Source of the DNA: Osmia lignaria lignaria | Lineage: Eukaryota; Arthropoda; Insecta; Hymenoptera; Megachilidae | Reading direction: 5' to 3' | Length of the DNA: 64,000 nucleotides | Assembly: GCF_051020975.1 (NCBI RefSeq) | Contig: NW_027478160.1 | Coordinates: 19,676,001 to 19,740,000, forward strand | Shown here: piece by piece, positions 26,101-39,343 of the stretch | Layout of the letters: the number at the start of each line of letters is the position of its first letter | How positions within the stretch are numbered: the stretch's first letter is position 1 | Notes under the pieces: model-generated | What the model was told of the DNA's origin: nothing | The model's input: the letters and a program-made list of their open reading frames with translations, nothing else | The model's database searches: none | Made by a program: the position numbers and the translations under genes

Positions 26101-27922
26101 TTTTGATCAGATGCGTAGTTCTCGAGATATATCAAGATATTTAAAAGTTCCGAAGCCGCACCAACATAATAGAGATACAGAAACACCGTAGCCCCTTTCT
26201 TTGAGATAACGCTGCACTAGTGCGAGCCGCAAATGCCACTTCCAGCTTAGCTGTGCAGAAGAAGAACAACAAGAAGAAGAAATATCTCGAAATATGTCCG
26301 TCAGGCCCCTTCCCTTGAGATAAATCTGCAAATATCTCGGAAACGAAGCGAGCTATGGCAAAATGTTAAGAGACCTTTTTTGTAGAGAATTAAGTTTCCT
26401 ACTTTTTATGTTCTATGATATTTTTTGATCAGATGCGTAGTTCTCGAGATATATCAAGATATTTAAAAGTTCCGAAGCCGCACCAACATAATAGAGATAC
26501 AGAAACACCGTGGCCCCCTTCTTTGAGATAACTCTGCACTATTGCGAGCTGCAAATGCCACTTCCAGCTTAGCTGTGCAGAAGAAGAACAACAAGAAGAA
26601 GAAATATCTCGAAATATGTCCGTCAGGCCCCTTCCCTTGAGATAAATCTGCAAATATCTCGGAAACGAAGCGAGCTATGGCAAAATGTTAAGAGACCGTT
26701 TTTGTAGAGAATTAAGTTTCCTACTTTTTATGTTCTATGATATTTTTTGATCAGATGCGTAGTTCTCGAGATATATCAAGATATTTAAAAGTTCCGAAGC
26801 CGCACCAACATAATAGAGATACAGAAACACCGTGGCCCCTTTCTTTGAGATAACTCTGCACTATTGCGAGCTGCAAATGCCGCTTCCAGGTTAGGTGTGC
26901 AGAAGAAGAACAACAAGAAGAAGAAATATCTCGAAATATGTCCGTCAGGCCCCTTCCCTTGAGATATATCTGCAAATATCTCGGAAACGAAGCGAGCTAT
27001 GGCAAAATGTTAAGAGACCTTTTTTGTAGAGAATTATGTTTTCTACAATTCATGTTCTATGATATTTTTTGATCAGAAGCGTAGTTTTCGAGATATATCG
27101 AGATATTTAAAAGTTCCGAAGCCGCACCAACATAATAGAGATACAGAAACACCGTGGCCCCTTTCTTTGAGATAACTCTGCACTAGTGCGAGCCGCAAAT
27201 GCCACTTCCAGCTTAGCTGTGCAGAAGAAGAACAACAAGAAGAAGAAATATCTCGAAATATGTCCGTCATGCCCCTTCCCTTGAGATAAATCTGCAAATA
27301 TCTCGGAAACGAAGCGAGCTATGGCAAAATGTTAAGAGACCTTTTTTGTAGAGAATTAAGTTTCCTACTTTTTATGTTCTATGATATTTTTTGATCAGAT
27401 GCGTAGTTCTCGAGATATATCAAGATATTTAAAAGTTCCGAAGCCGCACCAACATAATAGAGATGCAGAAACACCGTGGCCCCTTTCTTTGAGATAACTC
27501 CGCACTATTGCGAGCTGCAAATGCCACTTCCAGCTTAGCTGTGCAGAGGAAGAACAACAAGAAGAAGAAATATCTCGAAATATGTCCGTCAGGCCCCTTC
27601 CCTTGAGATAAATCTGTAAATATCTCGGAAACGAAGAGAGCTATGGCAAAATGTTAAGAGACCTTTTTTGTAGAGAATTATGTTTCCTACAATTTATGTT
27701 CTATGATATTTTTTGATCAGAAGCGTAGTTTTCGAGATATATCGAGATATTTAAAAGTTCCGAAGCCGCACCAACATAATAGAGATACAGAAACACCGTG
27801 GCCCCTTTCTTTGAGATAACTCTGCACTAGTGCGAGCCGCAAATGCCACTTCCAGCTTAGCTGTGCAGAAGAAGAACAACAAGAAGAAGAAATATCTCGA
27901 AATATGTCCGTCATGCCCCTTC
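20195..27922. repeat. 24-monomer block, copy 2 (7,728 bp)
   Basis: This is the direct tandem copy of 12467-20194, continuing for a further 108 bp as the start of a third copy up to 28030. The first mismatch after it is at 28031 (a against t at 20303). Differences from copy 1 seen here are 22687 and 22688 (cg-side 'gc' changed to 'at'), 25758 (c to g) and 27042 (c to t). The implied identity exceeds 99.9%, which makes this one of the youngest events in the window. Confidence 0.95.
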
Positions 27923-28030
27923 CCTTGAGATAAATCTGCAAATATCTCGGAAACGAAGCGAGCTATGGCAAAATGTTAAGAGACCTTTTTTGTAGAGAAT
28001 TAAGTTTCCTACTTTTTATGTTCTATGATA

Positions 28031-31000
28031 ATTTTTGATCAGAAGCGTAGTTTTCGAGATATATCGAGATATTTAAAAGTTCCGAAGCCGCACCAACATA
28101 ATAGAGATACAGAAACACCGTGGCCCCCTTCTTTGAGATAACTCTGCACTATTGCGAGCTCCAAATGCCACTTCCAGCTTAGCTGTGCAGAAGAAGAACA
28201 ACAAGAAGAAGAAATATCTCGAAATATGTCCGTCAGGCCCCTTCCCTTGCGATAAATCTGCAAATATCTCGGAAACGAAGCGAGCTATGGCAAAATGTTA
28301 AGAGACCTTTTTTGTAGAGACTTAGGTTTCCCACTTTTTATGTTCTATGATATTTTTTGATCAGATGCGTAGTTCTCGAGATATATCAAGATATTTAAAA
28401 GTTCCGAAGCCGCACCAACATAATAGAGATACAGAAACACCGTGGCCCCTTTCTTTGAGATAACTCTGCACTATTGCGAGCTGCAAATGCCACTTCCAGG
28501 TTAGGTGTGCAGAAGAAGAACAACAAGAAGAAGAAAAATCTCGAAATATGTCCGTCAGGCCCCTTCCCTTGAGATATATCTGCAAATATCTCGGAAACGA
28601 AGCGAGCTATGGCAAAATGTTAAGAGACCTTTTTTGTAGAGAATTATGTTTCCTACAATTTATGTTCTATGATATTTTTTGATCAGAAGCGTAGTTTTCG
28701 AGATATATCGAGATATTTAAAAGTTCCGAAGCCGCACCAACATAATAGAGATACAGAAACACCGTGGCCCCTTTCTTTGAGATAACTCTGCACTAGTGCG
28801 AGCCGCAAATGCCACTTCCAGCTTAGCTGTGCAGAAGAAGAACAACAAGAAGAAGAAATATCTCGAAATATGTCCGTCATGCCCCTTCCCTTGAGATAAA
28901 TATGCAAATATCTCGGAAACGAAGAGAGCTATGGCAAAATGTTAAGAGACCTTTTCTGTAGAGAATTAAGTTTCCTACTTTTTATGTTCTATGATATTTT
29001 TTGATCAGATGCGTAGTTCTCGAGATATATCAAGATATTTAAAAGTTCCGAAGCCGCACCAACATAATAGAGATACAGAAACACCGTGGCCCCCTTCTTT
29101 GAGATAACTCTGCACTATTGCGAGCTGCAAATGCCACTTCCAGCTTAGCTGTGCAGAAGAAGAACAACAAGAAGAAGAAATATTTCGAAATATGTCCGTC
29201 AGGCCCCTTCCCTTGAGATAAATCTGCAAATATCTCGGAAACGAAGCGAGCTATGGCAAAATGTTAAGAGACCTTTTTTGTAGAGAATTAAGTTTCCCAC
29301 TTTTTATGTTCTATGATATTTCTTGATCAGAAGCGTAGTTTTCGAGATATATCGAGATATTTAAAAGTTCCGAAGCCGCGCCAACATAATAGAGATACAG
29401 AAACACCGTGGCCCCTTTCTTTGAGATAACTCTGCACTAGTGCGAGCCGCAAATGCCACTTCCAGCTTAGCTGTGCAGAAGAAGAACAACAAGAAGAAGA
29501 AATATCTCGAAATATGTCCGTCATGCCCCTTCCCTTGAGATATATCTGCAAATATCTCGGAAACGAAGCGAGCTATGGCAAAATGTTAAGAGACCTTTTT
29601 TGTAGAGAATTAAGTTTCCTACTTTTTATGTTCTATGATAATTTTTGATCAGATGCGTAGTTCTCGAGATATATCAAGATATTTAAAAGTTCCGAAGCCG
29701 CACCAACATAATAGAGATACAGAAACACCGTGGCCCCTTTCTTTGAGATAACGCTGCACTAGTGCGAGCCGCAAATGCCACTTCCAGCTTAGCTGTGCAG
29801 AAGAAGAACAACAAAAAGAAGAAATATCTCGAAATATGTCCGTCAGGCCCCTTCCCTTGAGATAAATCTGCAAATATCTCGGAAACGAAGAGAGCTATGG
29901 CAAAATGTTAAGAGACCGTTTTTGTAGAGAATTAAGTTTTCTACTTTTTATGTTCTATGATATTTTTTGATCAGATGCGTAGTTCTCGAGATATATCAAG
30001 ATATTTAAAAGTTCCGAAGCCGCACCAACATAATAGAGATACAGAAACACCGTGGCCCCTTTCTTTGAGATAACTCTGCACTATTGCGAGCTGCAAATGC
30101 CACTTCCAGGTTAGGTGTGCAGAAGAAGAACAACAAGAAGAAGAAATATCTCGAAATATGTCCGTCAGGCCCCTTCCCTTGAGATATATCTGCAAATATC
30201 TCGGAAACGAAGCGAGCGATGGCAAAATGTTAAGAGACCTTTTTTGTAGAGAATTATGTTTCCTACAATTTATGTTCTATGATATTTTTTGATCAGAAGC
30301 GTAGTTTTCGAGATATATCGAGATATTTAAAAGTTCCGAAGCCGCACCAACATAATAGAGATACAGAAACACCGTGGCCCCTTTCTTTGAGATAACTCTG
30401 CACTAGTGCGAGCCGCAAATGCCACTTCCAGCTTAGCTGTGCAGAAGAAGAACAACAAGAAGAAGAAATATCTCGAAATATGTCCGTCATGCCCCTTCCC
30501 TTGAGATAAATCTGCAAATATCTCGGAAACGAAGCGAGCTATGGCAAAATGTTAAGAGACCGTTTTTGTAGAGAATTAAGTTTCCTACTTTTTATGTTCT
30601 ATGATATTTTTTGATCAGATGCGTAGTTCTCGAGATATATCAAGATATTTAAAAGTTCCGAAGCCGCACCAACATAATAGAGATACAGAAACACCGTGGC
30701 CCCTTTCTTTGAGATAACTCTGCACTATTGCGAGCTGCAAATGCCACTTCCAGCTTAGCTGTGCAGAAGAAGAACAACAAGAATAAGAAATATCTCGAAA
30801 TATGTCCGTCAGGACCCTTCCCTTGAGATAAATATGCAAATATCTCGGAAACGAAGAGAGCTATGGCAAAATGTTAAGAGACCTTTTCTGTAGAGAATTA
30901 AGTTTCCTACTTTTTATGTTCTATGATATTTTTTGATCAGATGCGTAGTTCTCGAGATATATCAAGATATTTAAAAGTTCCGAAGCCGCACCAACATAAT

Positions 31001-31702
31001 AGAGATACAGAAACACCGTGGCCCCCTTCTTTGAGATAACTCTGCACTATTGCGAGCTGCAAATGCCACTTCCAGCTTAGCTGTGCAGAAGAAGAACAAC
31101 AAGAAGAAGAAATATCTCGAAATATGTCCGTCAGGCCCCTTCCCTTGAGATAAATCTGCAAATATCTCGGAAACGAAGAGCGCTATGGCAAAATGTTAAG
31201 AGATCTTTTTTGTAGAGAATTAAGTTTCCTACTTTTTATGTTCTATGATATTTTTTGATCAGATGCGTAGTTCTCGAGATATATCAAGATATTTAAAAGT
31301 TCCGAAGCCGCACCAACATAATAGAGATACAGAAACACCGTGGCCCCTTTCTTTGAGATAACTCTGCACTAGTGCGAGCCGCAAATGCCACTTCCAGCTT
31401 AGCTGTGCAGAAGAAGAACAACAAGAAGAAGAAATATCTCGAAATATGTCCGTCATGCCCCTTCCCTTGAGATAAATCTGCAAATATCTCGGAAACGAAG
31501 CGAGCTATGGCAAAATGTTAAGAGACCTTTTTTGTAGAGAATTATGTTTCCTACAATTTATGTTCTATGATATTTTTTGATCAGAAGCGTAGTTTTCGAG
31601 ATATATCGAGATATTTAAAAGTTCCGAAGCCGCACCAACATAATAGAGACACAGAAACACCGTGGCCCCTTTCTTTGAGATAACTCTGCACTATTGCGAG
31701 CT
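28031..31702. repeat. Array segment: unduplicated, private-mutation-rich monomers
   Basis: About eleven monomers lack a close copy nearby and carry many one-off changes. Examples are 'gagctccaaatg' (28,159), 'cccttgcgataa' (28,245), 'gaaaaatctcg' (28,535), 'tatttcgaaa' (29,183), 'gccgcgccaac' (29,377), 'aagcgagcgatgg' (30,213) and 'agagcgctatgg' (31,178). The first monomer is chimeric: it joins the 'gataattttt' marker usually found before type A to a type B front. No gene or foreign insert is seen. Confidence 0.8.
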
Positions 31703-33171
31703 GCAAATGCCACTTCCAGCTTAGCTGTGCAGAAGAAGAACAACAAGAAGAAGAAATATCTCGAAATATGTCCGTCATGCCCCTTCCCTTGAGATAAATC
31801 TGCAAATATCTCGGAAACGAAGCGAGCTATGGCAAAATGTTAAGAGACCTTTTTTGTAGAGAATTAAGTTTCCTACTTTTTATGTTCTATGATAATTTTT
31901 GATCAGATGCGTAGTTCTCGAGATATATCAAGATATTTAAAAGTTCCGAAGCCGCACCAACATAATAGAGATACAGAAACACCGTGGCCCCTTTCTTTGA
32001 GATAACGCTGCACTAGTGCGAGCCGCAAATGCCACTTCCAGCTTAGCTGTGCAGAAGAAGAACAACAAGAAGAAGAAGTATCTCGAAATATGTCCGTCAG
32101 GCCCCTTCCCTTGAGATAAACCTGCAAATATCTCGGAAACGAAGCGAGCTATGGCAAAATGTTAAGAGACCTTTTTTGTAGAGAATTAGGTTTGCTACTT
32201 TTTATGTTCTATGATATTTTTTGATCAGATGCGTAGTTCTCGAGATATATCAAGATATTTAAAAGTTCCGAAGCCGCACCAACATAATAGAGATACAGAA
32301 ACACCGTGGCCCCTTTCTTTGAGATAACTCTGCACTATTGCGAGCTGCAAATGCCACTTCCAGCTTAGCTGTGCAGAAGAAGAACAACAAAAAGAAGAAA
32401 TATCTCGAAATATGTCCGTCAGGCCCCTTCCCTTGAGATAAATCTGCAAATATCTCGGAAACGAAGAGAGCTATGGCAAAATGTTAAGAGACCTTTTTTG
32501 TAGAGAATTAAGTTTCCTACAATTTATGTTCTATGATATTTTTTGATCAGAAGCGTAGTTTTCGAGATATATCGAGATATTTAAAAGTTCCGAAGCCGCT
32601 CCAACATAATAGAGATACAGAAACACCGTGGCCCCTTTCTTTGAGATAACTCTGCACTAGTGCGAGCCGCAAATGCCACTTCCAGCTTAGCTGTGCAGAA
32701 GAAGAACAACAAGAAGAAGAAATATCTCGAAATATGTCCGTCATGCCCCTTCCCTTGAGATAAATCTGCAAATATCTCGGAAACGAAGCGAGCTATGGCA
32801 AAATGTTAACAGACCTTTTTTGTAGAGAATTAAGTTTCCTACTTTTTATGTTCTATGATATTTTTTGATCAGATGCGTAGTTCTCGAGATATATCGAGAT
32901 ATTTAAAAGTTCCGAAGCCGCACCAACATAATAGAGATACAGAAACACCGTGGCCCCTTTCTTTGAGATAACTCTGCACTAGTGCGAGCCGCAAATGCCA
33001 CTTCCAGCTTAGCTGTGCAGAAGAAGAACAACAAGAAGAAGAAATATCTCGAAATATGTCCGTCAGGCCCCTTCCCTTGAGATAAATCTGCAAATATCTC
33101 GGAAACGAAGCGAGCTATGGCAAAATGTTAAGAGACCTTTTTTGTAGAGAATTAAGTTTCCTACTTTTTAT
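31703..33171. repeat. 8-monomer-offset duplication, copy 1 (offset 2,576 bp)
   Basis: Matches 34279-35747. Shared rare markers are 'gaagaagtatctcg', 'gaattaggttt', 'caacaaaaag' and 'atcgagat' behind a type A front. The match starts after 31702 (t against c) and ends before 33172 (t against g). Differences include 'tttgctac' near 32,193, 'gccgctcc' near 32,600, and on the partner side 'ggcccattcc' near 35,000 and 'aaatattaac' near 35,380. Confidence 0.85.
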
Positions 33172-34278
33172 TTTCTATGATATTTTTTGATCAGATGCGT
33201 AGTTCTCGAGATATATCAAGATATTTAAAAGTTCCGAAGCCGCACCAACATAATAGAGATACCGAAACACCGTGGCCCCTTTCTTTGAGATAACTCTGCA
33301 CTAGTGCGAGCCGCAAATGCCACTTCCAGCTTAGCTGTGCAGAAGAAGAACAACAAGAAGAAGAAATATCTCGAAATATGTCCGTTAGGCCCCTTCCCTT
33401 GAGATAAACCTGCAAATATCTCGGAAACGAAGCGAGCTATGGCAAAATGTTAAGAGACCTTTTTTGTAGAGAATTAAGTTTCCTACTTTTTATGTTCTAT
33501 GATATTTTTTGATCAGATGCGTAGTTCTCGAGATATATCAAGATATTTAAAAGTTCCGAAGCCGCACCAACATAATAGAGATACAGAAACACCGTGGCCC
33601 CTTTCTTTGAGATAACTCTGCACTAGTGCGAGCCGCAAATGCCACTTCCAGCTTAGCTGTGCAGAAGAAGAACAACAAGAAGAAGAAATATCTCGAAATA
33701 TGTCCGTCATGCCCCTTCCCTTGAGATAAATCTGCAAATATCTCGGAAACGAAGCGAGCTATGGCAAAATGTTAAGAGACCTTTTTTGTAGAGAATTAAG
33801 TTTCCTACTTTTTATGTTCTATGATAATTTTTGATCAGATGCGTAGTTCTCGAGATATATCAAGATAGTTAAAAGTTCCGAAGCCGCACCAACATAATAG
33901 AGATACAGAAACACCGTGGCCCCTTTCTTTGAGATAACGCTGCACTAGTGCGAGCCGCAAATGCCACTTCCAGCTTAGCTGTGCAGAAGAAGAACAACAA
34001 GAAGAAGAAATATCTCGAAATATGTCCGTCAGGCCCCTTCCCTTGAGATAAATCTGCAAATATCTCGGAAACGAAGCGAGCTATGGCAAAATGTTAAAAG
34101 ACCTTTTTTGTAGAGAATTAAGTTTCCTACTTTTTATTTTCTATGATATTTTTTGATCAGATGCGTAGTTCTCGAGATATATCAAGATATTTAAAAGTTC
34201 CGAAGCCGCACCAACATAATAGAGATACAGAAACACCGTGGCCCCTTTCTTTGAGATAACTCTGCACTAGTGCGAGCC

Positions 34279-35747
34279 GCAAATGCCACTTCCAGCTTAG
34301 CTGTGCAGAAGAAGAACAACAAGAAGAAGAAATATCTCGAAATATGTCCGTCATGCCCCTTCCCTTGAGATAAATCTGCAAATATCTCGGAAACGAAGCG
34401 AGCTATGGCAAAATGTTAAGAGACCTTTTTTGTAGAGAATTAAGTTTCCTACTTTTTATGTTCTATGATAATTTTTGATCAGATGCGTAGTTCTCGAGAT
34501 ATATCAAGATATTTAAAAGTTCCGAAGCCGCACCAACATAATAGAGATACAGAAACACCGTGGCCCCTTTCTTTGAGATAACGCTGCACTAGTGCGAGCC
34601 GCAAATGCCACTTCCAGCTTAGCTGTGCAGAAGAAGAACAACAAGAAGAAGAAGTATCTCGAAATATGTCCGTCAGGCCCCTTCCCTTGAGATAAACCTG
34701 CAAATATCTCGGAAACGAAGCGAGCTATGGCAAAATGTTAAGAGACCTTTTTTGTAGAGAATTAGGTTTCCTACTTTTTATGTTCTATGATATTTTTTGA
34801 TCAGATGCGTAGTTCTCGAGATATATCAAGATATTTAAAAGTTCCGAAGCCGCACCAACATAATAGAGATACAGAAACACCGTGGCCCCTTTCTTTGAGA
34901 TAACTCTGCACTATTGCGAGCTGCAAATGCCACTTCCAGCTTAGCTGTGCAGAAGAAGAACAACAAAAAGAAGAAATATCTCGAAATATGTCCGTCAGGC
35001 CCATTCCCTTGAGATAAATCTGCAAATATCTCGGAAACGAAGAGAGCTATGGCAAAATGTTAAGAGACCTTTTTTGTAGAGAATTAAGTTTCCTACAATT
35101 TATGTTCTATGATATTTTTTGATCAGAAGCGTAGTTTTCGAGATATATCGAGATATTTAAAAGTTCCGAAGCCGCACCAACATAATAGAGATACAGAAAC
35201 ACCGTGGCCCCTTTCTTTGAGATAACTCTGCACTAGTGCGAGCCGCAAATGCCACTTCCAGCTTAGCTGTGCAGAAGAAGAACAACAAGAAGAAGAAATA
35301 TCTCGAAATATGTCCGTCATGCCCCTTCCCTTGAGATAAATCTGCAAATATCTCGGAAACGAAGCGAGCTATGGCAAAATATTAACAGACCTTTTTTGTA
35401 GAGAATTAAGTTTCCTACTTTTTATGTTCTATGATATTTTTTGATCAGATGCGTAGTTCTCGAGATATATCGAGATATTTAAAAGTTCCGAAGCCGCACC
35501 AACATAATAGAGATACAGAAACACCGTGGCCCCTTTCTTTGAGATAACTCTGCACTAGTGCGAGCCGCAAATGCCACTTCCAGCTTAGCTGTGCAGAAGA
35601 AGAACAACAAGAAGAAGAAATATCTCGAAATATGTCCGTCAGGCCCCTTCCCTTGAGATAAATCTGCAAATATCTCGGAAACGAAGCGAGCTATGGCAAA
35701 ATGTTAAGAGACCTTTTTTGTAGAGAATTAAGTTTCCTACTTTTTAT
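34279..35747. repeat. 8-monomer-offset duplication, copy 2
   Basis: Partner of 31703-33171. The same marker set recurs in whole or part near 43.2-43.7, 46.4-46.9, 50.9-51.8 and 52.5-53.7 kb. This four-monomer cassette has therefore been moved or copied repeatedly within the right half of the window. Confidence 0.85.
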
Positions 35748-37272
35748 GTTCTATGATATTTTTTGATCAGATGCGTAGTTCTCGAGATATATCAAGATAT
35801 TTAAAAGTTCCGAAGCCGCACCAACATAATAGAGATACAGAAACACCGTGGCCCCTTTCTTTGAGATAACTCTGCACTATTGCGAGCTGCAAATGCCACT
35901 TCCAGGTTAGCTGTGCAGAAGAAGAACAACAAGAAGAAGAAATATCTCGAAATATGTCCGTCAGGCCCCTTCCCTTGAGATAAATCTGCAAATATCTCGC
36001 AAACGAAGCGAGATATGGCAAAATGTTGAGAGACCTTTTTTGTAGAGAATTAAGTTTCCTACTTTTTATGTTCTATGATATTTTTTGATCAGATGCGTAG
36101 TTCTCGAGATATATCAAGATATTTAAAAGTTCCGAAGCCGCACCAACATAATAGAGATACAGAAACACCGTGGCCCCTTTCTTTGAGATAACTCTGCACT
36201 ATTGCGAGCTGCAAATGCCACTTCCAGGTTAGCTGTGCAGAAGAAGAACAACAAGAAGAAGAAATATCTCGAAATATGTCCGTCAGGCCCCTTCCCTTGA
36301 GATAAGTCTGCAAATATCTCGGAAACGAAGCGAGCTATGGCAAAATGTTAAGAGACCGTTTTTGTAGAGAATTAAGTTTCCTACTTTTTATGTTCTATGA
36401 TATTTTTTGATCAGAAGCGTAGTTCTCGAGATATATCAAGATATTTAAAAGTTCCGAAGCCGCACCAACATAATAGAGATACAGAAACACCGTGGCCCCT
36501 TTCTTTGAGATAACTCTGCACTATTGCGAGCTGCAAATGCCACTTCCAGCTTAGCTGTGCAGAAGAAGAACAACAAGAATAAGAAATATCTCGAAATATG
36601 TCCGTCAGGCCCCTTCCCTTGAGATAAATCTGCAAATATCTCGGAAACGAAGAGAGCTATGGCAAAATGTTAAGAGAGCTTTTCTGTAGAGAATTAAGTT
36701 TCCTACTTTTTATGTTCTATGATATTTTTTGATCAGATGCGTAGTTCTCGAGATATATCAAGATATTTAAAAGTTCCGAAGCCGCACCAACATAATAGAG
36801 ATACAGAAACACCGTGGCCCCCTTCTTTGAGATAACTCTGCACTATTGCGAGCTGCAAATGCCACTTCCAGCTTAGCTGTGCAGAAGAAGAGCAACAAGA
36901 AGAAGAAATATCTCGAAATATGTCCGTCAGGCCCCTTCCCTTGAGATATATCTGCAAATATCTCGGAAACGAAGCGAGCTATGGCAAAATGTTAAGAGAA
37001 CTTTTTTGTAGAGAATTATGTTTCCTACAATTTATGTTCTATGATATTTTTTGATCAGAAGCGTAGTTTTCGAGATATATCGAGATATTTAAAAGTTCCG
37101 AAGCCGCACCAACATAATAGAGATACAGAAACACCGTGGCCCCGTTCTTTGAGATAACTCTGCACTAGTGCGAGCCGCAAATGCCACTTCCAGCTTAGCT
37201 GTGCAGAAGAAGAACAACAAGAAGAAGAAATATCTCGAAATATGTCCGTTAGGCCCCTTCCCTTGAGATAAA
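35663..37272. repeat. 5-monomer tandem duplication, copy 1 (1,610 bp)
   Basis: Matches the directly following 1,610 bp. Shared markers are 'ctcgcaaacg' with 'gagatatgg' (36,000), 'gaccgttttt' (36,355), 'caagaataag' (36,577), 'gagagcttttctg' (36,674) and 'ccccgttctttg' (37,141). A short patch, 36822-36892, differs at three sites (cccccttc, ccagctta, agagcaac). This suggests that one monomer middle was converted. Confidence 0.9.
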
Positions 37273-38882
37273 CCTGCAAATATCTCGGAAACGAAGCGAG
37301 CTATGGCAAAATGTTAAGAGACCTTTTTTGTAGAGAATTAAGTTTCCTACTTTTTATGTTCTATGATATTTTTTGATCAGATGCGTAGTTCTCGAGATAT
37401 ATCAAGATATTTAAAAGTTCCGAAGCCGCACCAACATAATAGAGATACAGAAACACCGTGGCCCCTTTCTTTGAGATAACTCTGCACTATTGCGAGCTGC
37501 AAATGCCACTTCCAGGTTAGCTGTGCAGAAGAAGAACAACAAGAAGAAGAAATATCTCGAAATATGTCCGTCAGGCCCCTTCCCTTGAGATAAATCTGCA
37601 AATATCTCGCAAACGAAGCGAGATATGGCAAAATGTTGAGAGACCTTTTTTGTAGAGAATTAAGTTTCCTACTTTTTATGTTCTATGATATTTTTTGATC
37701 AGATGCGTAGTTCTCGAGATATATCAAGATATTTAAAAGTTCCGAAGCCGCACCAACATAATAGAGATACAGAAACACCGTGGCCCCTTTCTTTGAGATA
37801 ACTCTGCACTATTGCGAGCTGCAAATGCCACTTCCAGGTTAGCTGTGCAGAAGAAGAACAACAAGAAGAAGAAATATCTCGAAATATGTCCGTCAGGCCC
37901 CTTCCCTTGAGATAAATCTGCAAATATCTCGGAAACGAAGCGAGCTATGGCAAAATGTTAAGAGACCGTTTTTGTAGAGAATTAAGTTTCCTACTTTTTA
38001 TGTTCTATGATATTTTTTGATCAGAAGCGTAGTTCTCGAGATATATCAAGATATTTAAAAGTTCCGAAGCCGCACCAACATAATAGAGATACAGAAACAC
38101 CGTGGCCCCTTTCTTTGAGATAACTCTGCACTATTGCGAGCTGCAAATGCCACTTCCAGCTTAGCTGTGCAGAAGAAGAACAACAAGAATAAGAAATATC
38201 TCGAAATATGTCCGTCAGGCCCCTTCCCTTGAGATAAATCTGCAAATATCTCGGAAACGAAGAGAGCTATGGCAAAATGTTAAGAGAGCTTTTCTGTAGA
38301 GAATTAAGTTTCCTACTTTTTATGTTCTATGATATTTTTTGATCAGATGCGTAGTTCTCGAGATATATCAAGATATTTAAAAGTTCCGAAGCCGCACCAA
38401 CATAATAGAGATACAGAAACACCGTGGCCCCTTTCTTTGAGATAACTCTGCACTATTGCGAGCTGCAAATGCCACTTCCAGGTTAGCTGTGCAGAAGAAG
38501 AACAACAAGAAGAAGAAATATCTCGAAATATGTCCGTCAGGCCCCTTCCCTTGAGATATATCTGCAAATATCTCGGAAACGAAGCGAGCTATGGCAAAAT
38601 GTTAAGAGAACTTTTTTGTAGAGAATTATGTTTCCTACAATTTATGTTCTATGATATTTTTTGATCAGAAGCGTAGTTTTCGAGATATATCGAGATATTT
38701 AAAAGTTCCGAAGCCGCACCAACATAATAGAGATACAGAAACACCGTGGCCCCGTTCTTTGAGATAACTCTGCACTAGTGCGAGCCGCAAATGCCACTTC
38801 CAGCTTAGCTGTGCAGAAGAAGAACAACAAGAAGAAGAAATATCTCGAAATATGTCCGTTAGGCCCCTTCCCTTGAGATAAA
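37273..38882. repeat. 5-monomer tandem duplication, copy 2 (1,610 bp)
   Basis: Partner of 35663-37272. The match continues to 39101, so a little over two copies are present. A single substitution separates the 36,306 monomer end (gataagtctg) from its partner (gataaatctg). The related segment near 53.8-55.1 kb has only one equivalent of this block. Confidence 0.9.
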
Positions 38883-39343
38883 CCTGCAAATATCTCGGAA
38901 ACGAAGCGAGCTATGGCAAAATGTTAAGAGACCTTTTTTGTAGAGAATTAAGTTTCCTACTTTTTATGTTCTATGATATTTTTTGATCAGATGCGTAGTT
39001 CTCGAGATATATCAAGATATTTAAAAGTTCCGAAGCCGCACCAACATAATAGAGATACAGAAACACCGTGGCCCCTTTCTTTGAGATAACTCTGCACTAT
39101 TGAGAGCTGCAAATGCCACTTCCAGCTTAGCTGTGCAGAAGAAGAACAACAAGAAGAAGAAATATCTCGAAATATGTCCGTCAGGCCCCTTCCCTTGAGA
39201 TAAATCTGCAAATATCTCGGAAACGAAGAGAGCTATGGCAAAATGTTAAGAGACCTTTTTTGTAGAGAATTAAGTTTCCTACAATTTATGTTCTATGATA
39301 TTTTTTGATCAGAAGCGTAGTTTTCGAGATATATCGAGATATT

